From: Saturnia japonica
Lineage: Eukaryota > Arthropoda > Insecta > Lepidoptera > Saturniidae
Length of the DNA: 64,000 bases
Assembly (NCBI GenBank): GCA_033032175.1
Contig: CM065328.1
Coordinates: 8,494,690-8,558,689 of the forward strand
Direction of reading: 5' to 3'
In this document: piece after piece, positions 1-11,754 of the stretch
Numbering within the stretch: position 1 is the first letter of the stretch
Layout of the letters: each line of letters starts with the position of its first letter
The notes under the pieces: generated by a model
The model's input: only the letters and a program-made list of their open reading frames with translations
What the model was told of the DNA's origin: nothing
Databases searched by the model: none
Translations under genes and position numbers: made by a program

Positions 1-573
1 TCACCAGTACCCTTTTCTGAAACGACTTTTGCTTGGGACAGGATTTAGCCGGTTCTCCTGGGTTCAACCACTGTGATAAGCGTTGCCGATTGTCGTAAAG
101 GATCCATTTTTCGTCACAAGTAACAATACGATTCAAAATACTCTCGTTATTATGACGGTTGAGTAATGTAATGCAGAAAACTCAATAGAAGTCTCCGGCC
201 GTCCACGGGGATTGTTTCGTAGGTCAAAATTTCCAGAACGAAAACGTTGCAACCAAAAACGTACCGTGTTTTCTTTTACAGTAGCTTTCCCATACACATC
301 ATTAATCCTTCGAACTGATTCTGCAGCGCTGATGCCACAATGGAACTTATATTCGTAAATAAGGCGATATTTTAAATTTTCTATTTTGTGAAAAGAACAA
401 TGTCAAAGAAAAATAAAATGGTGCGAAAACAAATGAATCACTAAATTCGAAACACATATACACAAGCCTAAATTTGGAATAAATTTGAATTTCGAATTAC
501 TAACCAGACGCCAGATATTTGAGATCAAAGTGACCAGTTCAACTAAACGCCAATTTCATATGTAACGACCTAA
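1..573 (-). mobile_element. Mariner (IS630-Tc1) element, internally deleted, runs off left edge
   Basis: On the minus strand this reads as a mariner transposase remnant. It starts with the helix-turn-helix region (motifs ISAAESVRRINDVYG and FRSGNFDLRN at about 350-195), then jumps with a shift of frame to the catalytic core (VTCDEKWILYDN, with the first Asp present, and QWLNPGEPAKSCPK at about 120-20). Compared with a mariner protein of about 345 residues, roughly 75 residues between the DNA-binding part and the core are missing, and at least one frameshift is present, so it is dead. The outer end at 543-573 is the terminal inverted repeat. The rest lies left of the window. Confidence 0.9.
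543..573 (-). repeat. Mariner terminal inverted repeat (5' end of left copy)
   Basis: Read on the minus strand it contains TTACATATGAAATTGGCGTT, preceded by ttaggtcg. The same sequence with R=A (ATTAGCG) starts the right-edge mariner at 63812. The match between two copies 63 kb apart marks it as the element end. Confidence 0.85.
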
Positions 574-1924
574 TAATAAGCAAATCGGTCGGCCCAGCTG
601 TTCTTAAGTGATTCACTTACCAGCGAACACCATTTCATTTCTAATTATAGGTATAGATGATCCAAATCTTAGCACTTGAAAGACTATGACTTAAATTGTA
701 ATCAAATCATTGAATACTAAATTAATTGCATTTAAAAAATCACTCAAATACAATGAAAATCATATCAAAATTAGTTTCAAGTATAAAGAAACTTGTGTCT
801 AATACTTGCAAACAACAATAGGATAAAGAAAATTCTTAGGTTATAAATAAAAGGAACGGGTATATCGTCCACTAAATGCCTTTTTGTTGTCACTGGCAAT
901 GGTGCAATCGATTTACACTGCGAGACAAAATAATAGAAAAGTTGTTTATTGTAAGAAATTAATAATAGTATACAATTTACTCAAAATACAAGAAAGCTTG
1001 GAATTCTCCGATGTTGATGGCTTGTTATCGTTGATTTAAAAATAATATGGTTTTGTAATCATACACAAAATATTGAGCAAAAGGTGTAAGGGGTGTATAA
1101 TCATTAATCACATCTATAGCAACTGGGACGCTAAAGCCAACCTCACTTATACATACATGATACACCGTTGCTTATTAACGAACGAGGAAATGGTGAAAGT
1201 GGGGTGGTATGGCTGTTCTGTCTGACTGGATCGCGATTACCATACATGTGGTGAAAAGTTCGTCATAGTGAGTTGGTTTTGCGTGCCGCGTTTCAGGAAC
1301 AGCCTATGCATTTCAATTATGTAGTTAAATTAATTCAGGCTGGCATGACAGCTGCGACCGTCGATGGATTACGATCTCTCGGTAGTTGCCGTTATGTTTG
1401 GATTGTACTGTGCTTACCATCAGGGACCGTACCGTCAATTTGCCGTGCTACCATATAAAAAAAAATTTGGTTATATGCAAATTACATATTGACCAAGACT
1501 CCAACCACAAACGTTTTTAAAATTGTTTACATTATGATGAAGATTAATTAAAATATAATGTAAAAAATAATATTTGCGGTAACGGTTCAATTTTTTGTCC
1601 ATTCAGTGTATATTCGTGTACAATAGACGTCACAAACAGATTCCCCTCGTCCGCGCAACATATTTTATTTTATTATTTTTAGGTTTGTTATTTATTTGTC
1701 TCGGTTTGTTGTTAAACAAGCATTCCTTTACGGAATTTTAATTCGTTACATTAATAATGTGTAATCTGTTTTTGTTTATCATAAAGATAACAATGAATTG
1801 AGTTTTGAGTTTGTTATATTATTATTAATTTTAGTATTTTAGTATATATATTAATAAACCTATATTTCTGTCTGTATATCTTTTTTTTCATATTTTGTGA
1901 CAAATATCTATTACAGTTAAGAGT
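574..1924. other. No gene or clear repeat seen
   Basis: AT-rich sequence. The only reading frame of note (1273-1458, 61 residues) resembles nothing I know and has no exon signals. I see no inverted or direct repeats that match other parts of the window. Confidence 0.5.
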
Positions 1925-2075
1925 AAGAGAGGTAGGAAACAGAAAAATATCTTTAGAGTTATCTCTCTACTTGGAGCAACCCGACTGGTGGAGTACCTCC
2001 ATCCTTAAATAACCTTATGTTGTGTTCCTGGGGTGATTAGGGTATCCAGAGCTCCTTGGGGAAGGGGAGTTCAAA
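1925..2075 (+). repeat. Dispersed lepidopteran repeat R (LINE 3'-end type), old copy
   Basis: Carries the landmarks ggaaacagaaa, ggtggagtacctccat and ccagagctccttggg, shared with 31545-31790 and, more weakly, with 5865, 26765, 51220 and 60333. I know this sequence as a very common 3' end of non-LTR elements in Lepidoptera; the exact clade is not clear to me. Confidence 0.6.
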
Positions 2076-2784
2076 CAGAGGTAGAGCTCAGAGAAATTTA
2101 TTTGTAAATTCTTGTGCAAAAATTAGACACAATTAATAAATATAAAGAATCAAATCTGACTACTATACTATACCTTATTTGAGTGTAGTTTCTGGAACAT
2201 TAGTAGTATTCAAAACGGTTTAGAGGTGTAACAATTAAGAAAGGTTAGCTTCGACAAAATTGAGGAATAAAAAACACTAGTGACGTCATAAGTATTCATT
2301 TTACAGGTTAAAATAGAAAAACTTCGTAAAAAAAATTATTATTCGTGGAAACTTTTGAAACGGTTGGAAGTTTAACAATTCTTCACACAGCGTTCCTATG
2401 CGGTTGGGAATGAATTGTGCAAGCTAACAGAAACTTGTGCTCTTCAAGTCTCCTTGACTGTACTCGGCTGCAGGCAAAAACATGCTTCGTTGCGAGCCAA
2501 CAATTCAACAGCAAGTGTTTAGTTGTTTATTGTATTATTCTGTTGATTAATCGGTAGTAATTATGAACAATAGAACAATCGATTGTTGATATCAATACAT
2601 AATTAGGGGTATTATTCTCAAAACAAGGAAAATTTACGAGAGTGTCCTTTTTTGCTGTCGTCTTCGAGGACTGGTCGACTTATTCAGTATTAAAACAATT
2701 GAAAGTTAATAGATTAATCAAATGATTTTTTAAAGACCATCGATTACTATTGAATGTACCAAACCCGATGTTTTATCAACACTA
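2076..2784. other. No gene seen
   Basis: AT-rich spacer. A piece near 2641-2670 (gtcgtcttcgaggactgg) resembles the tail region of repeat E, but nothing codes. Confidence 0.4.
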
Positions 2785-3115
2785 TCACGTGGGGTTTTTA
2801 TAATATTGGAATACAATAGTTGGAGTTTTTGGCGGGATCTTGATGTGACATGTTATGGTTTTTGACGCTATATGTCTTGCGTATATGTTTTGCGTGATAT
2901 TGTTTGGTTTTTGTGCATAAGTGATGTGAATTATAAATATAAGTTGAAAGCATGCATTCTGAGATCCCACAAAAACTCTCTAGAAAGTTCTAAAAAGGTT
3001 GCCACCATCTTGTTAGGCTACTTAAGTCATCATAAGATAGGATACTATATTCAATTGATGATTGTAGTAATGGTCGAGGACTAGTTGCCAAGTTAGGAAG
3101 AAGAAGAATATAATA
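2785..3115 (+). repeat. Retroposon-like repeat E with (AAG)n tail
   Basis: Opens with tttttggcgggatcttga, runs through ttgcgtgatattgtttgg and gatcccacaaaaactc, and ends in gttaggaagaagaagaa. Copies lie at 11755-11995 (+), 53630-53965 (-) and, in part, 27835-27925. The fixed 3' AAG repeat is typical of a SINE or a LINE tail copied by target-primed reverse transcription. There is no coding capacity. Confidence 0.65.
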
Positions 3116-3229
3116 GTTTCATTTTCAGTAGCGTTCCTACTGGTTACACCATGGCAGCTGGTGTTCATACCAAACTCATGCAGATTCACTCGTAGCCTCA
3201 TGATGAGGGATGAAAGTCATATTACAACT

Positions 3230-3405
3230 AGAAGAAGTTAACTAAAGTATGAAGGTGGACGAAGGAGTAGAGGAAGATCAAAGAAGGCATGGATTAATTG
3301 TATGAGAAATTATATGTGTAAATACTGAGATGAGTCCTGATATAGGAGACTTGAAGAGAACAACGTGTTATGCTGATCCTACTTAGGTGGGATAAAGGTA
3401 TGAAG
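3230..3405 (+). pseudogene. RTE-type LINE, C-terminal and 3' UTR remnant
   Basis: Frame translation gives RRSRGRSKKAWINCM, the basic stretch found at the C-terminus of insect RTE-type reverse transcriptase proteins (usual form RGRPKKRWMDCVKDDM). It is followed by CADPT-like remains and the usual tail aggtgggataaagg. In-frame stops are present, so it is a relic. Confidence 0.6.
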
Positions 3406-4080
3406 AAAACGAAAACATACAAGTACAAAGAAAAACCTGCAATAAAAAAAATGCGCGTTCAGTACAATTAAAATCAAAATGGAGGAAAAGTACTTCGAGA
3501 GTAAATTGAATATTAAAGTGAAAAGATGAAACGTGGAGGAGTGGAGTGTTTTGAAATAAATGTAAAACAATTTAAATTCCATCGGATACGATATTTTGTT
3601 GACCTTTTTCGCTGACACTTTTCCTATAATAGCGAATTTCAGACGTCGCGTCGCTCTTGTTTAAGACAGAGTCTTGTGGATATTCCCGTAGATATAGATC
3701 GGTAACTCGAAATAGAAAGAGCATGGTTTACGCTTGTGTTAGAATAAGATAAGGATACTAGATCATTTTCACAGGTGTTATCAGCTTGTATCGGCTTACA
3801 TAAATCGTTATCTTAACAAATCCCACTAATTTTTTGCAAAGTTTAATATTTTAAAGTGTAATTTAATGTTTAATTAATAGACGTGTTTTATCGTGGTTAC
3901 GTGTACTCTAACTGGATGTAACTCGTGTAATAAAGTAAATCAACATTATGGGTATTACGAACACTAGAGTGTTCCGTTTTTGGTCTCATCTTATTCAATC
4001 TGTTACCGATCTATACTATACTAAATCTATGGATACTCCATGTTGGAAATGTACATAAGCTCGCATCCTGAGATGGCGAG
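3406..4080. other. No gene seen
   Basis: AT-rich sequence with one unrecognised minus-strand frame (3379-3618) that is lysine- and phenylalanine-rich, as expected by chance at this composition. Confidence 0.4.
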
Positions 4081-4470
4081 ACCGCGGGAAGGCTTGTGAT
4101 AGGCGGACTAATGGCAGGTGCAATCGTTCTGCGCAGACGCTGCGCCTCTCCGCCCCCTAGCTCTGCTGGCACGTAGGCCAGTCTGCTTCGTGCTTTGGCC
4201 GTGAACTCGCGTTTGTTTATTTTGTACGCGCTACGTCATTCCGGACGTTTGACTTGCGTTGAGATATATGTGATTTACGGTGGTTGAAGTTTTTGCATTG
4301 TATAAATTCAAAGAATTGGTGTCCCAGGAGGGTTTTATGAACAGATTGCTTGCGTGATAGTGTCCTGTGGGATTTGAGGCTGCACACACACTTACACACA
4401 TATACTTCACAATCTGCAGTCCAGGTCGACGGGGCAAGGTCAAGGTCACCGCCCACTCCTGACGAGGTGA
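4081..4470 (+). other. GC-rich island ending in a consensus splice donor; possible 5' exon
   Basis: 4081-4250 is clearly richer in G+C and CpG than the flanks. At 4463 the sequence gacgaggtgagt fits a donor site (GAG|GTGAGT) on the plus strand. Just upstream at about 4436-4448, caaggtcaaggtca contains TCAAGGTCA, the consensus bound by FTZ-F1 type nuclear receptors. No start codon leads into the frame ending at the donor, so this would be an untranslated or internal exon. No acceptor partner was found. Confidence 0.2.
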
Positions 4471-5864
4471 GTCTCTTTTGTTTGTTATTGGAATAATTAC
4501 TGTGTATCGCAGCAATAGCTTCGAAAGAGATAGATTCGCGATTGATTGAATTAAAGGCCCAGCACATATTACGCGAACCTTCTCGAACACTCCATCTAGA
4601 ATGTTATTTTCTATATATACATATAATATATAAAGCATGTGGTATATACATATAACACGACAAAGTGACAACTCTGTGCCTGTTGGTGAACAGTGTACAA
4701 TCCAGAAACAACGACGACCACCGAAATATCAAAAATCTGTCGACGGTTTCGCTGACATGTTGTCCTGCAAGCCTCTCGGCAGTTGAATATTCACTGGCCG
4801 ATTTCTCCGGTGTATGGTATGTATGGTGGTCGCGATGTAGTGGGTCACTGCTGCTGTGTCCTATCACTCTACAATATGGTATTTATGTCTCAAACATAAT
4901 TTCATAAAATAGTACATTTTTAATATTTTTTTTGCTTTAAAATGGTGATTACCCGTGACTCCGTTTGAGTGTCATACCTATAAATAAACATCAGATTGTA
5001 AAGCCATGTGATTGGTCGTCATAAAGTAGTATAAATTAGTTCTGCTCTTTCGGAGATAAGCCTCGATAAACAAACAGACGTACAATTAATTAAAAACCGC
5101 GTTATTTGATTTTTGTAACCATGCAACTAAACATAATATGATCTTAAGTATAAGCCATTATTTCGAAATCACTAAAAGATACTTCAGTTTTATTTCTATA
5201 TATGTATTTCTATTTTAGAGTATTTACCTATTAGTTTTCAATAACTAATAATATTGCTAAAACAAGTATTATTTCAATAAATGTAATATTTAATAAACTA
5301 TGAAAGGCCTTTTTCTGAAAGTAATTATCTGTGAATATAATAGTGATTTCGATAGGATTTGTTGATTGTATACTTTGAAACACTGTGTCGAATGATTAAA
5401 AAATCTGACTGTATAAAATAACATCATTTATTTGCGAATATATTTGAAAACTATAAAATACCTGTTAAAGGAATGTGACCGAGACACAAAAACACAATAT
5501 TCTTAAGATAAAATATTTATTCTTTTTCACGATGGCGCCAGGACGTGTAGTTAAAAAATCATAAAAAAATCTATTGTAATTGATGACGGCTTCCCAAAAT
5601 ACCTAACCTAGTACCGTATCAGAAACTCATTATGTTTAGAATCCTCGAGTCCTTAGATGTTGTTATTGAGTATGTATTTATTAAATAAAAAACAAACCAA
5701 AAAAATTATCTATATTATGTCCAACGTAGCCCTTATTCCCGCACTTGTTTCCAGTGTCGAGATCTGAAGACAGTTTGAAATTGAAAAGAAAACTATACGA
5801 GTATTGTAAAACTCATTTTGAGATATTCAGTAATATTTTATGATCGTTTTTTATGCAACTAAGG
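4471..5864. other. No gene seen
   Basis: AT-rich sequence. Several overlapping frames of 60-146 residues on both strands at 4217-4907 are unlike any protein I know and have no compositional sign of coding. Confidence 0.4.
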
Positions 5865-6090
5865 TGGCACACAAGCATACGGCCCGCTTAATCGAAAGTG
5901 GTCACCGTAACGTATGGACGCTCGTAATATCATAGTTATCACCCAATAAGTTGCTGACCTTGAACCTCGCTACCGAAGCTCAGGAAACCTTACTAACCGC
6001 AGGAATACAAAACAAGGTTTTTTGGCAACGATCTTCTGTAGGGTGGAGATCTTTCACCAGTCGGACTGTCCGAACACAAGGAATTTTCTC
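5865..6090 (-). repeat. Dispersed repeat R, diverged copy
   Basis: Contains gtggcacacaagcatacggc, then gacgctcgtaatatcat, ttctgtagggtgga and cagtcggactgtcc, in the same order as 60333-60530 and 51220-51400. A frame at 5951-6196 runs across it and is not a gene. Confidence 0.55.
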
Positions 6091-6189
6091 TGCACCCTAC
6101 CTCGTTTTGAACATCTCTTCCCCAAAGAGCTCTGAAAACCTTACTCACAACAAATTTACAAAAAAAATTCTCTGTGCCTTTACCTTTCT

Positions 6190-6295
6190 TAAATAAAAAT
6201 ATCTAGGCGAACGAGCTTAGCCCGGTATCTTACATTTCATTCAAATCATTGGAGCCGTTTCCGAGAAACCAATTAGATTAAACATTGCATCACGA
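6190..6295 (+). repeat. Repeat J terminal arm, single
   Basis: Shows aaatatctaggcgaacgagc and ggagccgtttccgagaaacc, the two landmarks of the arms of the inverted-repeat element at 23830-24739. Only one arm is seen here. Confidence 0.5.
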
Positions 6296-6553
6296 ATGAA
6301 CCTAGAACGAATCAACGTGAGTAACATCAGCTAAGTACTTATCAGACAAAGCGGAGAACTTTATCAATTTTAGACACCACTGTACGTAGAACATCGGGGT
6401 AATAAAACAGAAGCACAAGAGTGCGGTGGAGCGGCAGTTCGGTCACGGGCAATGAAAGTTTCAAAACGAGCAACTCCTACTTGCTAGAGCGGTTTCCATC
6501 GTTGAGTCGAACATCGAGCTACGAAAATATTTATTCTTATAGCTAATATTGTT

Positions 6554-6791
6554 TAAGCGCGACTGCTATGCTCGAGATCCTGGATTCGATTCCCAGATCC
6601 AGCAAACTGTTATTTTGGTTTTCTATAATATTCTGAGTAGCATCTCGGAGTTTGGCTTAGTACCCGATTAATTGCAATAAGCTCGCCCTCTTTTACATGG
6701 GACCTAAAAACATACCCGGCGAACGGGTGTACATTAGTACAGCTCCACCTAACCCTTCGGGGATACAGGCTTGATGGTATATTATGTTATA
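6554..6791 (+). repeat. SINE A (tRNA-derived), 5'-truncated
   Basis: Starts within a tRNA-like head (gcgcgactgctatgctcgag) with a polymerase III B-box (gattcgattcccag), followed by the family body (gtttggctta, gcaataagctcgccc) and the 3' end cccttcggggatacaggc. Other copies are at 21850, 25895, 41433, 43696 and 52945. Confidence 0.8.
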
Positions 6792-7239
6792 TAATATTGT
6801 TTTAATAATGAAGAATTACTATTTATGTAATAATCAAAGGTTACGGTATAAAGTGATACACACACTAACTCAAATAAAATTTTAAAATTTAATGTGGCTT
6901 TTTATTCAAACTGTTTTAGTGTATATTTCAGAAGTACATTTTTCTAAATAATATTTCTTTTGGCGTTTTTACTAGAAGGCAAAATAGAGTGTTAAGCTCA
7001 TATCAAATGACGGCAGTGCGATATTATAAAGCTATAAAGTTAGCCATCAATGACAATGACTTGAAATCAATTTGAATAACTATTTTATTGTGTATGTTTA
7101 TTTGTATTTATTTGTACTTTAACGTATGAATTTTTATTTTTTAAATTATTTAAAAAATGTTACATAAATAAACATTAATTTGATGTATGATATTTATAAA
7201 AAAAATTAAAACCGAAATTATTAAAATTTAATTTAAAGA
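6792..7239. other. No gene seen
   Basis: AT-rich spacer without recognisable repeat or coding sequence. Confidence 0.4.
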
Positions 7240-7395
7240 AATTTTTTTTTTTTATTTCTATCTAATTATGCTCTTAGTCATACCGGTCTCAGCCGGCTTT
7301 TACAGCTTCACTGCGACTTGGGGACGAGCGCTTAAGGTACTCAGCAGCGAAAGTGTGGTAACATGGTCAAGGATGCCAAAGTGGCCGTACCTGGG
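7240..7395 (-). repeat. Jockey-like LINE 3' end (family D), old copy
   Basis: After a T-run (a poly(A) on the minus strand) come cggcttttacagcttcac, gacttggggacgagcgctta and gccaaagtggccg, matching the 3' untranslated region of the LINE at 56495-57417. It is more diverged than that copy. Confidence 0.65.
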
Positions 7396-9664
7396 CTTGG
7401 GCTATTGCTGAAATAACACAATTTTTCTTACTTACGTACCACTTAGTACACATAATTGTTTTTTAAATAACGTTATTATTATTGTTTTGATATTCCGCCA
7501 CATGATGCGTACGCAGCTCTCAGTTTCACCTAATAAACCACTGCTTCCACTAAACGCCGCAAAAGAAGTAAAATTACAGAAATGATAATTATGTTAAATA
7601 ATTATATTTTTAGCACAATATCTACTTGATAATGGAAAAAAAACTCATCTGATATTTTGTAGAATCGCATATGTTTGATTTTATTTTAGCTTTCCCATGA
7701 TCAAAGTTTTAAAGTATCACATTTTGGTCCTTATAGTTTTAGGTTTATAATATTCGCGGTGGATTACTTCGGTTCGTCATACATTTTATGTCAAAATTTA
7801 AGTTAGTTATAGGTAACTTTTTAGCTGTCAGTATATAGCAAGATATAAATTATTAATCAATATATTTTAACATACTGTGAAAGTCAAGTAATATTCTAAA
7901 AATTACGTTAATTTTGGGAATAATATTTTTGTTGATATCTATTTACTCTTATAAATTTCGTAGCTCGTTTTATTTCCATCTATGTAATTTAAACACTATA
8001 GCTGTATAATTACTAGGTACAATTAGCCTACTAAGTGCTACTTAAGTTTTGAACATCTTTAATTGTGACTAATTTGTAACATTTTGTATAAATTGTACTT
8101 CGATGTAACTAATTGATGCTAGATAGTGTTGTAATATGAACTTATTGTCTTGCCCGGTAACTTTTACATTTATTTACTATTTTTATTTGTTTGTTTGATT
8201 CCAAGTCAAGTTTTGATTATTGTATAAATAATAAAAATGTTAATTTATTGATATATATGAATATATAACAATGTATATATAAAATAAACAATATTTAGTT
8301 TCTCTGAAAAAATATTTCAAAAGTTTATTTATGGTTTTCATAATACATCTAGGTAAATTGTTTATGACAGTTTTTAATATTATCTGTAAACAATAAAACA
8401 ATTATAAAGTTATTTCTTTATAACAAATTTCAAAAAATAAACAACAGGAATCGACACTTAGGTACGACTTTAAAAACAATCTAAAGCATAGATTGATAGA
8501 TAGATAAGCATAGATGTCATAGATTATTTAGTGAGCGCGAATACGTATTACATACACAAACTATAAAGACATATTTTAATTTTTGATACATATATTTTCT
8601 TTACATATATATTATAATTACCAATAATAATAATAGGTCTTCCGTTAATTACAATTCAGAATGGTGTTGGGGTCGGACAAAATCTTATTAAATCTCATTT
8701 AACAAAAACCACTCAATAAAAATATCTAGTTATTTATTTAGAGAATATATCTTTATACCAATGCTAAACGCTGACTGGAATTATTGAGTATACACTGTGG
8801 TTCATTATAATTCACAACTCATCCGAGTACTGCGACAACTTAACAAAGTCCTAGTACAGGTTCCTCTAGTCGACTTATTTGCTGATGAATGCCAAGATTT
8901 ACGCGCCATAATGAATGTATTTAGTGAAGGATGAAATGAGTAGATTGGTCTATAATAGGTACCTACCTATATGCTATAAATAAATATCTGTAGTAAATAT
9001 TATAATATTTGTAATTTCCTATGTTGAAATGTTTGTTTCGCGCGGTTACAAATTAATCTGTTAAACTGTATTATTATGTAAATTATTGTAATAATTATAT
9101 TATGTAAATTAATTATATAAATAAAATGGAATAAATGGCTGTTCGTAGCTAAGCGCATCACTTGAGCTTGAATGGACCGCTTTGGTTTATTTTTTTTTTT
9201 ACTTTAAAATGTTCGTAATAGTTAATTTTATTTATTATCATGGAAAAGTTATCAGGAAAAAGGATAGGTGGCGTTGTGGTGCGCTTTTAAGTAAACATTA
9301 TTTATATATAATCAATATAATATATATTGTATGTATAGCGAATAGCGGATCTATATAGATAATATTTTATATTAAATATTGTATATGCTAAGAATTTCCA
9401 TAGAAGATATCTGTATTAACGCTTAGGTATTTAATGGCATAAGGTGTATGAACATATCAAATAAATTTAATCATTAAAACTACAAACACATGTTACCATA
9501 CCAAATCTCATCTAGTGAGAAGGGGTCCAAATAAAATAAAAAACATCTTACGTAATCAATGGTCCTCCACTAAACTAGGAGTATGTTCAGTTTTAAAACA
9601 AATGGCCGCGTGTGTGTTTGTCCTATCTATTCATACAATAATGATATATTTCGATACAGACAAA
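7396..9664. other. 2.3 kb AT-rich stretch, no gene seen
   Basis: Dominated by A/T runs and short TA-rich motifs such as tatatatgaatatataac. No frame longer than 60 residues, no repeat matching other parts of the window and no RNA gene signature that I can see. Confidence 0.5.
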
Positions 9665-10450
9665 CAATAGGAAGTATGTTAGTAGCGAAATTGAGTGACA
9701 AGGTAAGAAGTAGTTACATGGATCGAGAAAGGGATGCTTAGACGGTTTGGGGATCTAGAGAGGATAAATGAGAGAAGAATGACTAGACAGATTTATAAAA
9801 CGTTTAGGTGTGCCCGCGGCTTCACTCAGGTGGACTGCAGAATGTCATCGATCGGGCAAACGTGTGAATCTTGCTCATCCGCTCCAGATTATTTTAAAGA
9901 CATAAATGCTTATTGAAGGTGTTCCTTGGAAGATAGACATATACTCTCGCTGATTTTTTTGTAGGTCTTATTAATGTCTACAATCATGTAGTATTTTTTT
10001 TTAAATATCTCTTATGGTTTACTCAGCGTAAGCCATTTAAGCACCCGAGTTGATTCACCATGACCAGTTTTTTTTATTTGCGCGGAACCTTAATTATTTT
10101 TATAAAATAAAAGTAGCCTAAGTTACTCTTCATAGCATCAGCTATCTACTAGTGATAGTCCCGTCAAAATCGGTCCAGCTGTTAACGGAAATTACTCGGA
10201 ACAAATAGAAAAAAATAAAAAAATGGGAAAAAATGGGTTTTATGTTATAAGTTTTGTTTATACTTTCATATCCTATTAGTAAAAAGCTGGTATTTTGAAA
10301 TTACAAACAGAAACATCAATTTTATTAATTGTTTAGATTTGAATGGAAATTTTGGAAGAAAAAGACTTAGATGAAGGGACGTTCTGAAGGAAAGTAAGGT
10401 CAAGAGTACTTCTAAACTGACGAGCATGCATGAAAAGATTTTTGGGGGTA
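9665..10450 (+). pseudogene. RTE-type LINE C-terminal relic, interrupted by a Helitron-like unit
   Basis: 9665-9803 encodes MLRRFGDLERINERRMTRQIYK, split by frame decay, which fits the segment after the polymerase domain of insect RTE-type proteins (usual form MLRWFGHLERM...). The coding trace resumes at about 10340 with NGNFGRKRLR and DVLKESKVKSTSKLTSMHEK, the next segment of the same protein. The 534 bp between is the Helitron-like insertion at 9804-10337. A stop codon lies within the right piece, so the copy is dead. Confidence 0.65.
9804..10337 (-). mobile_element. Helitron-like non-autonomous unit, family X, copy 1
   Basis: On the minus strand it starts TCTAAACAATTAATAAAATT and ends gccgcgggcacacctaa. 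Three more copies at 46127-46617 (-), 60679-61216 (+) and 63000-63493 (+) start and stop at equivalent points; the best ends in gcacagCTAG followed by T. Start at TC and end at CTRR with no target duplication are Helitron traits. I do not see the short hairpin expected just before the end, so the class is tentative. Insertion inside a LINE frame confirms that both ends are real. Confidence 0.55.
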
Positions 10451-10711
10451 TGTGAGGAACAGGGTGTAAAGTTCCTCATCCACCATAGAAAAGAGAGGTT
10501 CCTCCGACCTTGGGATAATGTGAGGAACAGGGTGTAACGTTCCTCATCCACCATTGCAAAGGGAGGATCCTCCGACCAGACGGGTGTTATGTCTGGCGGG
10601 CTTCTGCGTAACGGTTGTTGTCGGGTTCTTTGTATATATGTTCAATTGTTGAGTTAATTTTAATATCGCGGTTTAGGATGCGTCGTATGTGGCGAGATAG
10701 ATGTCGCTACA
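10451..10711 (-). repeat. Solo-LTR-like copy of the small LTR element, with a 68 bp tandem duplication
   Basis: 10560-10711 matches the reverse complement of the LTR at 19399-19598 (landmarks ggaggatcctccgaccagac, gtgttatgtctggcgggc, gtcgggttcttt, tagatgtcgctaca). The side next to the LTR 3' end consists of two tandem units of 68 bp starting at 10451 and 10519, each with tgtgaggaacagggtgtaa and cctcatccaccat. The first unit reads agaaaagagaggttcctccg and the second gcaaagggaggatcctccg, the same variation as seen between the two LTRs of the nested copy. Confidence 0.65.
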
Positions 10712-11754
10712 GATTGATGAATGTTGAAGAAGCGAAATATTTATTCCAGGATCGATCGTAGCAAGAGAAAGAGCGTGGTTTCTTCCTAGCCCATTGAAAA
10801 AGAGGCGTGATTTATGTATGAATGGAGATAATAAAGATTTTCATCAAAAAACGTTGTCAAATAAAGTTGAACGCAAATGCTTTACATAAGTAATCAAAGC
10901 GTAACTTGAAATACGCTTGATATACTTTATAAATTGGAATTTACGTTAGATTTGGTTCGTGGGACGCGGATAAACCAATTCAAGTATTCTGGGATAATGT
11001 TTGTTAGGAATTGTATCGGATTGGAAGGAATTTACGTCTGATTACAGCTCTGTTGGAGACGGAAATCTTTGGGATCGATTTAGAATTTTATTCAGACTCA
11101 AGTTTTTTTATTATACATAACGTGTCGCTATAATGACGGCATTAATTGGGCTCAAGGTTTGAGCCAGTGGTTAGTAATCATATACAAATAAGAATAAGAT
11201 AAAATATTTCGTAAAATGAAAAAATATAATTTTCAAACAACTAATTATTAATAAATTAGATAATCAAATTCGCATCACTCTATGTAACAGTTTCAATTAT
11301 GAAGCTACTTACTGGTGCGGTCCGGGTTTGGAGCGACCGAAAGCTGATGCCAAATCATTTTGTCGTATTGTACATTTTGTTTTGATTTTGTTTTTAATAT
11401 TTTATATTTTATTAAGTTTTTTTTTATTTCATATTTTTATTTTTTGTTTGTGCATCTTTGTGACAATAAATAATTTTTCTTTCTTTCTATAAATAACTTA
11501 CTCGGAGTGGCATCGCGGCAAAGCCTCGCCGCCATAAGGCTATCTCGTTCCTGTATTATGCAGAAGTGTCAAGTGTCTCCTTCTAATAGTATCTCTTTAC
11601 GTTTTTATTTCATTGTTGCATTTTAGGGAAGCTGTGACCCCGGCGGATGATCTGAACACTTAAGTTGTAAGCTTCAAAAATTTTAGTTAATTCAAGAAAT
11701 AATTCTCTGAAATTGCGAAATCGGATACGCGTTTTCATTTAATGTCATTGGTGG
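10712..11754. other. No gene seen
   Basis: AT-rich spacer, with a T-rich stretch at 11385-11470 and no coding sequence. Confidence 0.4.

Noticed and set aside
4217..4907. Several overlapping frames of 80-146 residues
   Set aside because: They are rich in Cys, Ser and Tyr with no known motif, and lie on both strands over the same stretch, as chance frames do.
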